Shown: positions 27,018 through 39,000 of the stretch, piece by piece
How the letters are laid out: the number at the start of each line of letters is the position of its first letter
Numbering within the stretch: position 1 is the first letter of the stretch
Program-made: the position numbers and the translations under genes
From: Tetracentron sinense
Taxonomy: Eukaryota; Streptophyta; Magnoliopsida; Trochodendrales; Trochodendraceae
Assembly (NCBI GenBank): GCA_015143295.1
Contig: CM026551.1
Location: 15,363,827 to 15,427,826 of the forward strand
Length of the DNA stretch: 64,000 nucleotides
Direction of reading: 5' to 3'
The notes under the pieces: generated by a model
What the model saw: only the letters and a program-made list of their open reading frames with translations
Told to the model about the DNA's origin: nothing
Database searches by the model: none

Positions 27018-30000
27018 GGGTCAACGGCTGCCATGCCTTTGAGAGATCACATCCAACCCCAATTTCGTAGAGGAAGATCACGTACAACTATACAAGAGAA
27101 GTCTTTGGGTCATGCTTTTTTTTTCAATGCAAAACCTATATTAAAGTCTCCTTTATCAAGGAAGACAGTATGTAGAGAGATATGTAGCTTGCGTAAGAAG
27201 AGAGATTGAAAGTAGAATTTATCTCAAAAAGGTAATGATGACATTCTACCATGATGATGTCATGGCCATGGATTCTTGGAAATAAAGCCACACAAGTCTT
27301 TTGCAAATAAAGAAAGAGAAGGAATCTTACCTCTTACGTAAGAGAGAGATGGGAGAGATCTTGTTTAAGAATAAAGTAACACAAAAGGTAACTCTCCTTT
27401 TTGGAAAGGATCACATGCAAGACTCCTTATGGAAAGATGACTTGCCATACACCCACCCTCCCTCTTATTCTTATCTTTACTATTATAATGGGAGAGGGAG
27501 GCGTAGCTTGATTTTTCCGAAATTCCCAAACTATCCTCTTATAAAACAAAACTTTGATTTGATGTTTTATTTTAATGTGTTAATGTTTTACTGTAATTCC
27601 CAAACTATCCCTATCTATTTAAAGAAGAGAATCACAGTCAATTGTGATTGAACTCGGGGAGAGTTCAATTACACCCGCAATTAACATGTGTCCCTTTTAA
27701 CTCCTATTAACTATGGTTAACTCCTTTCCCTCGCTCTCACGTGCATCGCACGTGCCACTTGCTAGTAATAATAACCATAATTATTATGAAAGACAGACAA
27801 CTCATGGTCTTGTTTTGATTTTTTTCACTTATTTTCTTCGTATAATTACTTTAAACATGTAACACAATAATTATTGGCAAGTAAACGATTCATTTATTAA
27901 TTCATGACACGATTTCCAAAACGATTATCCTATATGACAAGATTAACGATGAATAAAAATTCGTGTCTCTACACATAACCTTCCCTTAAGTGTGATAGCT
28001 CCATCACCATTTAAAGAGAATTTATCACTCCCATTGCTAACTGCCTTATCTTTGTAAGCAATTAGCTCCGCATCCAAACCCTGCAACTCTTGGATCCGAA
28101 CCAGGATACAAGGCCTGACAATAAGATTAGTCATAACCGGCCCAAAAGTGGGAATGCTGAAACTGGTATAGAGGTTCACCATGACCTCCAACATCTTTCA
28201 CTCGTGAACCATCATGTGGGTTACAAGTCCAGGAGGCTTCCTACTCAGAGCATCTGCCACCACGTTTGCCTTACCTGGGTGGTACTGGATGGAACACTCA
28301 AAGTTTTTCATGTACTCCACCCATCGCTGCTATCTCATGTTCAGCTCTTTCTGAGAGAACAAATATTTCAAACTCTTGTGATCTGTAAACACTTCAAATT
28401 GTTCCCCATACAAGTAATGCCGCTAAATCTTTAGTGCAAAGACTACTGCTGCAAATTCCAAATCATGGGTAGGATAGTTCTTTTCATGGTCCTTTAATTG
28501 CCGAGAAGTATAGTTAATGACTTTCTTGTGTTGCATCAGAACACATCCTAACCCAACATGTGAGACATCACTATAAAATACAAATCCACCACTCCTAGAT
28601 GGCACTGTGAGAATAGGGGTTGTAGTCAATTGCTTTTTCAATCCCATGAAACTGATTTCGCATTGATCACTCCAAGTAAACTTAGCGTTCTTCTGTGTCA
28701 AATACGTAAGCGGTGCCACTAAGCTGGAGAATCCTTCAACAAAACGCTGGTAATAGCCTGCCAAACCAAGAAAACTGCGAATCTCAGTAACACTCTTGGG
28801 TCTTTCCCAGTTCATCATTGCTTCTATCTTTGCAGGATCGACTGAGATACCTTCAGCAGATACAACATGACTCAAAAAGGCCACTTTCTCTAGCCAGAAC
28901 TCACACTTGCTTAGCTTAGCATAGCATATAAGCTATTTTCTTGGAGAGTCTGTAGTCTAAGTCGAAGATCTCGATCATGATCATCCCGTGTCCTGGAATA
29001 TAATAGGATATCATCCACGAAGACAATCACACATCGATCTAAAGATGGTCTGAAAACCCGATTCATTAGATCCATAAAAGCAGCCGACGCATTTGTCAAA
29101 CCGAAAGGCATGACAAGGAACTCGTAGTGCCCGTATCGAGTTCTAAAGGCATTTTTGGGAATATCTTCTGCCTTGATCTTCAACTGATGATAGCCAGATC
29201 TCAAATCAATCTTGGAGAAGAATTTAGCTCCCTACAATTGATCAAATAAATCGTCTATCCGAGGTTATAGATAATGATTTTTTATCGTAACTTTATTCAA
29301 CTGCCTATAGTTGATGCACATCCTCATCAACCCATCATTTTTCTTTACGAAGAGTACCGGAGCTCCCCATGGTGATACACTTGGTCGGATGAAATCAAGA
29401 TTCTGCAACTCATCAATTTGCTGCTTCAACTCCTTTAATTCTATTGGGGTCATCCTGTATGATGCCCTATAGATCGGAGCGGTACCTGAAGCAAGCTCTA
29501 TAGCAAACTCGATTACCCGATTTGGAGGTAATCCTCTTCAGGAAACACATCTAGATACTCACTCACTACTGGAATAGCTGAGGAGTTCTTTACTTTTGGG
29601 TTTGAAATACTTAGAGCTGTAAGACGAGCAACATCTCTCTTCCTTAGCCCTCGAAAGTGAAATGACTTAATTCCATCTGGCTTGAAATCTACTATCTTCT
29701 CAAAGCAAGTCACATGCCCGTGATGACTAGCAAGCCAATCCATCTCGAGAATGACATCAAAATATTGAAACTCAAGGATGATCAAATTTTCTAGCAACTC
29801 ATGATGTCCAACTTGGACAATACAATTTCTAAAGGTACGATCTGCAACAACTAACTTGCCCAGTGGAGTCGAAATGACTAACTCACGTTCTAACAGACTA
29901 GACTCTGCTGAAAAACCCTCGACAAAGCTAGGAGAGACAAATGAATGAGTGGATCCTGTGTCGATCAATACTCGAGCTGAGCATTCATTCACTAGCAATG

Positions 30001-33000
30001 TGCCTGAGTATTAAAATTTACTAAGTATCAAACAAATATACACATACATCAATAGTTTAGAAATAACATGGTTAAATACATACATAGTAATCATATTTCA
30101 TTTATGATTTATAAGTTTAACAAGGAAACTTTATAAGTACCCTGCACAACTTCATCAGATGCTTGTGCTTCTTGCTCCGTCATAGCAAACACCTTGCCCC
30201 GATTAGCTTGACGAGGTGGCTGTGAGGACTGCGGAGGTCTAGATGACCCCTGCTGAGAAGGCTGCCGAAATGGAGGTCTACCTCCCTGAGACCGTACTGG
30301 CATTTGTCAATGCGGACAATCCCTAATCTAATGGCCCTAGCCACCACAATGAAAACATCCTCCTGAAAGTCTCCTACACTCTCCAGTCGGATGTCTCTTC
30401 CCACAATATGTGCAAGCCTCATATGTAAATGAAGATGATACAAGCGGTGCATTTCTCGTGGCTTGAGAACTGGTGGGGCGAATATGTGTAGCCATCGAAC
30501 GGAAAGTCTGAGGAGCAAATGGACGAGGGGCCTGCGAAGTAAAAGGGCAAGGGCTCTGCTGTGAAGATGGAGGCCTTTGTGATTGTGCTAGCCCAGAAAT
30601 CTGATACTAGGCAGTCCTAGCCCTCTTCTCTGGCTGTGATGAGCTACTTTGTCCTCTATTCATCTCCCTTCTCTTGAAAAACTCCTCAGAGTTAGTCTCC
30701 TCCAACTGTGCCTTATCCACTACTTCTGGATATGTTTCATGTCGAAACATAGATATACTGTCTCTAATGTATCCCTTCAGTCCTCTTTCAAATTTCTTTG
30801 CCTTCATAGACTCTGTGGCTATCATGTGTGGAACAAACCTTGATAACTCCGAAAATCTTGCCTCGTACTCAGCCACCGACGTATTACCTTGCTCTAAGGT
30901 AATAAATTCCATCTCCTTCTTTTCTCTAATTCCCACTGGAAAATACTTCTTATAAAACACATCCAAAAATTCTCCCCAAGACCACTCTTAACCAGCTCAG
31001 TTTAAATCCCTGGTCCTCCTAGCAGATAACCACCAATGATCTGCTTCTCCCTCCATCATAAAAGCTGCCCATGCAACTTGTTCTGCCTCCGTAGGCTGTA
31101 ATACCGAAAACAACTTTTCCAACTGTCTGATCCATGCCTCCGCTACAGTAGGATCAGTGGTACCATAGAAGACTGGAGGTCTCATCCTTCGAAAGGCTTC
31201 AATCTCTGCCTGGACTCTGGATGGGTTGTGTATAGGATGAACTACAGGCCACTGCCTTTCCGCCAACATATTCATGGTCTGAGCAATAAACCCAAGGATT
31301 TGAGTTAGATTAGGTTGTTCATCTCCTATTAGTATCTCCCCCTCAGATCTCCTGGTAGGATATCCTCTACCCTCTACTTCCACGACTCATGATGAACTCC
31401 TGAGAGGAATAACAATTCATGATTCTAAATTTCAATGAAAATACCACATATATACACATTATTCACATCATTCATATATTCATCAAAGCATTCACATAGT
31501 AATATAGTCATACAACTTCCTAGCGTGGCTAAGTTTTCACTTTCGGTTAAATATTAACCGAAATAAACTAAGACTAACTAATTAGTTTATTCTTGGAATA
31601 AGACAACCTATACGGACCTAATGCCTTTGCTTTGATACCACCTTTGTCACGACCCAAAATACCCCTTAGGAGTTAGGATACTTTGGCTCATGACTTGACC
31701 TGTCAAATCAAACCATCCTGTAAAATAATACAAGGCATGCTACAGCCGAAGTTAAAACTTTATACATAAACAGTATTTGAAGAGAGGTTATTTACAATTA
31801 CTTACAACAAAACTAGAAGAGTGGACATGCCCACTCATCAAAATATAAACATTCTCTCCACTTAGAAATAATCTTCATCCTCCACCTGATGCTCCATAGT
31901 AGGTACCTCCTCGCTATAGTCTTCCTCAACTCATGGAATAGGAGCACATATGAAACTTTCTAATCTAGCACCTGCCGACATCAAATGTACAACTGAGTAT
32001 TGAAACACTCAGCGAGCACAAACCAATAGCTAACATTGTGATAACATACATGTCATGGCTTGCATGTGAAATAAAACAATTCATTCATATTCAATGCATG
32101 CAATTAACTACAAAGTCATTCTTAAAATCACATGTGCATGCTTAGTTTATCATACTTTACACTTACTGTTCGTGTTTTGAAAAGATGTTTGCCGTGTGTA
32201 AAACATAGTTCTTGTCTTGTACGTGTCTTGTGTAAAACATGGTTCTTGTTCTTGGTATGTGAATCATGCTTATTCTTGACTTGTACTTGCTTGTGACCCA
32301 GATGTTAGTGTCTTGAAACGACTTGAAGTCGGGTATGTGAATACCCTTAACCAAATTGACACAATTAGGTCACCAACATCCTTGCACCAACCCTTATGTT
32401 TGGCATTATCGGTGTTTATGATCCTTGAAGCTTAGAATTTAGATCTTAGACATGATCCTTGAAGCCTAGTAATTTGATCTTAAACTTGTCTTGCATAAAT
32501 CCTTTTTTATATCATGGAAAACATGTGAATAACTGTAATTTCAAGAAATCGTGGTCATGCCATACACGCATGTGTATAAATTAACAAAATCTCAGCATAT
32601 AATGCATGCATGTGCAAAAGCATGTATCTACAAATCTTTAAAACATGGAAGCATGCTTATGGAATTCAATTTCAGTAAAACAGAACAAGTAATATGGTTA
32701 ATTAACATATTACAAAATAATTCAACCTTCAATTCATATTTAATAAGAACAAAGCTAGCTAGAGAATGTACCGACCCTTTTTAAAATGAAATCTCAGTGG
32801 AGAATCAAGCTTCAGATGACAGGTACGAGCTTGAGGAAACTCTGGAAATCAGAATTTTGCTCCACACGATCTCACATGAACAATTTCTATCACAATCCCC
32901 AATTTCTTCTATTCTTCTTATCAAAATCTCTCTCACAACAAATCTTAGGGTTTGTAAACCTTTAGGACCGAATTCTCTTTCCTATTTATAGTCTAAAATG

Positions 33001-36000
33001 TTCTAGAAGAAATCCCCAAAGTTGGTAACTTATTAAAAGTCGGTTGGTGAAGTTCTAGGTTGAATTTCAGCTGTTTCTGGGCAATTTCGTCGCCCAAATT
33101 GGGTTCCCTGACGAATTTCGTCGACTAAGTTGAAGCACTTCGTCGCCGAAATTCGCTAACTGGTCCTGTGATTTTTCCGCTTTGGTATTTACCATAACTT
33201 TTGACTCGCTTATCGGATTTTGACGATTCAACTTGCGTTGGACTCGTCATTCAAAGATGAATAATTTTCTCTCTAATGGGCAAATCCTAATTCTGAGTTT
33301 AAAATGGTTGAAATAGGCTCTAAATCTGACTGGTCTGTAATTACAGCAGCCAAAACTCCAGAAAAGTCACATATTATTTAACTTTGACTCAAAATATGGA
33401 AAAGTGATAAACATGAACATTGAAGAGGGTTTCAATATCTTTCTAATGGTTCAAGAATCACTTGATTCCGATCAGCAGTGCGAAAACTAGAGTTCTCTCA
33501 AGTTGAGGGTATTTCCAAACATCTCTCTTTTTGACACTTAGAGTATTTCTTACTCTTGTTTCATTTATCCCTAACACCCATAAACAATTTCTATACATAT
33601 TTTAATTCATTAAAAAAAAAATTTATTTTCATTTTAAAACATGAAACCACAATTGCATTAAGGCTTTGGGCCTTGAAGGCACTATTCACAAGATTAAGAA
33701 TTTAGTTCCGAGGTTCTACAGAACCAATGACGACAGAATGCTAGAAAAAATGTCCATTAAATAACTTTTTGTCTGCATAATGGCCTAGAGTGGAATATTG
33801 CTTCACTGGTTATAAGTAGTAACAGTTCTCGAACTAGCAGCCTATCAAGACACTCTAAAGCCCTTACCACCATTATTATATAGATAAGGTTTTTGACAAA
33901 GCCCCTCTCAAGAAGGAGCCTTCCAGGATAAGAGGTTATTCCTTTGCAGGAAGCGTCTGTCAAAATTTCAGCCCCACTTCAGAGTTTTGGCTAGCTTCTC
34001 ACAACCTCCATTGCAAGTTGAATCTGCGGAATCTCGGCTAGCTTCCTTTGCAGGAAACTATTGTCGAAAGCTATTTTGATCAATCAAAAGAAAATAGCCA
34101 TGAAATATGTAGTATCTATATCCTTTATCACTTTTGTGTTCTAGTTATTGACATATATTCATGCTGTTGCAAATTTAATAAGTTTTTAAGGGAAAGAGGG
34201 GGGGGGGGCATGGACCCGTACCAATTTTTTAAGACCTTAAATGATTGTAGTAAAATTTGAATGAAAAAAAAACACATTCTTGAGTTTTGGGGATTGGTTT
34301 TTTTCACATAAATACATGCATATAATCCAACCATTTCAATTTATCAAGTTCAACATTAGCCAGACCAGTCAACATAGTTGCAATCGATTCTGAATTATTT
34401 AATTCGGAATGAATCAAATCTCCCCAAGTAGGATTCGAACCTATGATCAGTCAATTATTGATGCTCTATCTCTGAGCCATTGAGGAACAATGTGAGATTA
34501 GATCTCGTAGAGTTCGATTCTCATTCGCAACCCATGACAAATATGAGATTTACACATTTCTCTCTCACATTGTATAATATCTTATATTGTTGTGCAATAT
34601 TTATGTTTTCTTTCTTTCTCTTCTCCAAAACTTGATGATGTATATTATCTTAGTCCATATGTGGAATACTAATGTGCATGTGGCCATTGGCATGCTTTTT
34701 GGCTTCTTATTTGTTGTTTTAGTTATGTTCATAAAATTCCTGTTTATTGAATACAACGAATTTTGTAAATTTTGTTATTTCAGAATTTGAGACCAATGAG
34801 GCATGTGAACAAGCGTATTACAAGGTATATTGAAGAAATGGTAGATTCCTTCTATTCAGGTTTCAAATATTGTTTGTGGCCGCATATTTCGCATCTTTTG
34901 ACCTTGATATGTTTGATTCAGTTTGTGACCATGGGATTTTGAGTTGCCACCTATTCTAATTTGGAGGGAGAGGGAAAATAGGAACCCTAATCTAATGGAT
35001 TAGTTATTGAAGAGGTATGGCCATATAGGATTAAAGGATTCTAGGTAAGATATTCGATTAAATCAAGGGAAGGTGTTAGGCACCCTTGATTTCCGCCAAA
35101 GGCGGTTTACCTACTCTTTAAATCCGATTAGATTATGGAAACTTGATAATATTCCTAATTAATATCACATGCTACTTTAATCATCATGTAAAATCGATAA
35201 TTATGCTCAAAAGTCGATGGAAACATGCAATTCCAGATTTAATTAAGATTCACTAGTATGCTTAAGATAAAAAATTATGAAATAAAAAGGACTAACCTAA
35301 GGTTTCTACCTAGGGTAGTTGAACCCGAACAGGGTTGCCTATGCACCCATGCACATGGAAACAAGCCACACGTAGTTCAAAAGCATGCAATTTTTTTTGT
35401 CTATTGTTTGTCTTCTTTTTCTTTTTTTTTTGTATTTTTTGAATGGTCTGAACAATTTAAGCTCATGTAGGGATAGAGCAAAGTGAGCCAAACGCATTCT
35501 AATTTGAATATAAAAACTAATTACAGGGTTTGAAAAAATACCAAAACCATCATAGAAGGTCAACCCAGGGTCTAGATCCCATCATCCCGAATTTAGGGGT
35601 TTTAGGGTTGAAAATAGGGGGATGCAGCCAGGGGCGGAGCCAGAATTTTCTTGCAGGGGGCTAATAATAGGGGTTTGGGGACATAGCCCCATTTTTTTTT
35701 TTTTTTTGAGGGCCAAGTTCATTGGCCATTGCGTCTGTTTGTGTCCATTTTTAAGGAATACATTTTTTCTTAGAAGTTTAGGGGGGGCTAGAGCTGCTCA
35801 TCCTCCCCGGCTCCACCCCTCTCCCAGGCTATGCCTCTATTAGTATTATAGGTAAATGATTTTTTTTTAATTTCAAGGGGGGAGCCCCCCTGGCCCCATG
35901 TGGCTCCGCCCTTGCATGCAGTCTGGTTCCAGTGCAGCAATGCTGCAGAGGCCCCTGTGCAAACCAAAGGGCATATTACACTAGCGTGCAGATTAAAATG

Positions 36001-39000
36001 AAACTAATGTTATTATTTAAATCTGTATTAAACGACAGTTTGGTTAATCAAAGGGCATATGACACTAGCATAGATTAAAATGAAATTAATGTTATTATTT
36101 ATCAATATGAAGAAGAAAGGAATCCTTGCACTGGATCTGATGCAATAATTCCCCGTTGTCATTTTATCTTTCCATCATCATATTTCACAATGTTAACAAG
36201 TACACCAAAATTAACCATCTTTATTTGTTATAGATACATGCAGATCCAAACTACGTGCACTAAGAAATAGTAATGGCTGGATACCCAGAAGTTGCATTCA
36301 TTGTTGATCTATTATGGTTGGAGCTCATTGTGGAAACTCATTGCCTGCAACACCTACATTCCATGAAGCAATGCTACCACTATATCTGGCTCGCCAACTA
36401 ACTTCTCCCATTGGGAGTAGACAGCTACAAACTGTGTATATCAACTACTGACAACAACAAAATCCTGGAGAACAATCAACAATGACATGTTCCTTGGCAC
36501 TGCACATGTTGTGGGGGGCTCATACCATAACCAGATCTAGTTTTGTGTGAACCCACTCTTGCAGCTGCAGCTTGTTGTTATAGTAACAAATAAAATCCAA
36601 TTCTGTTATTAATTGGGAGGGATTTACCCCGGAAATCACAACAATTAAAAAGAAAGAAGAAAGGAAGATAGATATATATATATATATATATAAAGTATTT
36701 CAACTTTTGACCGGTACACCTCAGGTCTCATGCCAATTTCATGTTTCCATGTGAGAAAATATTTTCTTTGTGAGATATAATAGTGGCCAGATATTTAAAC
36801 CCAAAAACTCTCCAACGATATTTGTTTTTGGAAAAAGTTGCGAGACTTTGATAATCTCGATTATATCTGTTACCCTACTGACTTGGCTATCCCATCAAGA
36901 GCACAGAGATACTTTATCCTCAATACTTGCCTAATGGTCCGAGCAGCAGTAGCTGGCTGCCGCTGCATGAAACTTATCCAACAAGCTTTGCAGGACTTAG
37001 CATTTCAAATCTATAACAGAGGAAGGGTCTCAAAAGGATAAAAGGAGAATTTGTTTTTCTACAACCTCAACTTGTCCTTTCAACTGAATAGTTATGAAGA
37101 ATTATGCTGAAAAATTCACACAATAATATTGCAGCATTCAGTATATATATATATAAATTCCTCTATTGTTGGAGTGAGGACTATGTTGGTTTCGTAATTT
37201 CTGTTTAATAATTTTTTTATTTACTAATTTGTCATGACAGATGGATAATGCTTTAATTGATGATCGAAGGATACATGTAGATTTCAGTCAAAGTGTTGCA
37301 AAATTGTGGTCCCAATACAGGCGTAAAGATAATCAAGCAGGTAAAGATAATATTTTGAGGATGTGAATTTTTTCTTATTACTTTTCCAATTGATTTATGT
37401 TGTGTTTATCTTCTGTGTATTGCATCATGCAGTTTGCTTGACCATATGCTGCAACAGTCAGTTACTTATTTTCAGTTTTTATAATTGGATACATTTATAT
37501 TTTATTGCCTAACTTTTGATCTGGTGTTGGTGGAACAAAATGGGACAAAAACAGTGTGTTTGTCACTGATAAGTTTTAAGAATTTGTTTAGTAGATACTT
37601 GCACGTTGCAAGTGCCGAGCAGTAGGGGAAAGAATAGTACAAGAACAACAAATTTTAGAAATAGAATGTGAGCGCACTTAAGAATTTCTTAGATTGGGAC
37701 ATGATCGTGAGGAGACTCAAAAGGATAGAAGAACAAAGGCTAAAAAATTGTAATATCCATAGGGATGTCAGGAGCATGTAGAATAGTAACTCAAGGTTGG
37801 AGACATTTTCCAGAGCTCAAGCCTCAGATTAGTTAGTCAATCCGTGGAAACGTTTCCTGTGCTGCACACTATGGAAGCCCGACTGAGTGTCGTAGCAATT
37901 GAACTTCTCCAGAATGTCAAAAAAATAAGGCCTCTTCTCTCATGAAGTCAAATCTAGAATTCCTGAAGAGTCATCTCCAACCATAAAATTGTTTTGTGGC
38001 AGGAAGCAATAACCACTCAACCTTGAGGTTCCCTCGCATTAGTTGATGTTGCAATTGCTGGCAAAAAAGACATGCCATCACAAAATTTATACTTTATCTG
38101 TATATTATTAAGCTGCCCCTGCTCCAGCTTTTTGGTCCCCTTGCTATAGCCATCTGCTTAACCAATTGACTATGTTTCTACTTTTCGTCTCTCCATCAAA
38201 TCACATTAAACCAACAACCTGTGGATCCAATAAATAAGCACCACACCAATGAAAGCCATCTAGTCCTACCCGCTCTGGCCAATGGGCTACTATCCTTAGC
38301 CTCAATGAAGCAACGAAATTGGTGTGACCTAAATTGAACCTTACGTATGAACCAAGCAACTATCAACCATCTCGGGTTCTTCATGAGTTCATTGAGTTGC
38401 GTTAAGCAAAACATCTTTTTTGATTTGAGGATCAAAATCTTGTAATACAACAACAAACTTTCTCGATATAAATCTACTGGTGATTTATTTTTGCACTTGC
38501 TAGTTGAAGCAGATTGTTCCTTTTCGTCGAAATTTACCAACATAGGGAAGAAGGAATGTCTTCCGCATCATATGTAGTATGATGCAACAGGAAAAAAAAA
38601 ACCCTTCTTTCTCATTCAACCTCCAACAAGGCCATCCAACCTAGGTGTAAACACCTATTGTAATGGGCCTAAATCATAAAACCCATAGCTTATTTTGTAT
38701 CTAGCTAGTGTGTACATGTTTTACACCCTATTAGAGGTATTTGTGTCCACACTTATTTTACTAATAAAGAAGAGAGGGTGTATCCACATGGGAACACTAA
38801 TTCTCTTCCTATGAAACACACGTATCTTTCTCTCTTCTTCCTCCTCTTCTACACAACTCGGGTATCTTCTTTGAATTTCTACTTGGTATTAGAGCTCAAT
38901 AGTCTTACAGACAAGTCACCTGTTCTTGAAAAAAATTAATACCAGATAAGGGGAAATATTTTTTCAAAAATTGTGGTGATTTTTTCAAATTTTTTGATGT

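Larger units (their letters stand above)
16053..33720 (-). mobile_element. Ty3/Gypsy LTR retrotransposon with nested insertions
   Basis: Two LTRs of about 2.08 kb (16053-18141 and 31645-33720) are flanked by GAACC at 16048-16052 and 33721-33725. The element points left. The primer-binding site next to the right LTR reads TGGTATCAAAGC on the minus strand, matching initiator Met tRNA with one change. A purine tract borders the left LTR. Recognisable parts on the minus strand are gag (about 30.6-31.4 kb), a gag zinc-knuckle region (30.3-30.4 kb), aspartic protease (29.5-30.0 kb), reverse transcriptase with a FVDDILLYS box (28.9-29.45 kb), RNase H (28.4-28.9 kb) and integrase-end sequence next to the insertions. 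It is a broken fossil with several breaks. The LTRs differ by about 6% over their first ~150 bases by eye, suggesting a few million years. An hAT and another LTR sit inside it. It fills most of CYP59 intron 10. Confidence 0.92.

Noticed and set aside
34420-34486. A working nuclear tRNA gene
   Set aside because: The anticodon arm is degraded and short, and the flanks match plastid DNA, so it is a fossil.
35000-35560. Sequence with GGTGTTAGGCACCC and CCGCCAAAGGCGG as a possible gene or RNA
   Set aside because: It looks like part of a dispersed plant repeat, but no family or border can be supported.
38196-38543. A 115-residue antisense open frame in CYP59 intron 12
   Set aside because: No recognisable domain, no splice context, and length compatible with chance; not called as a gene.
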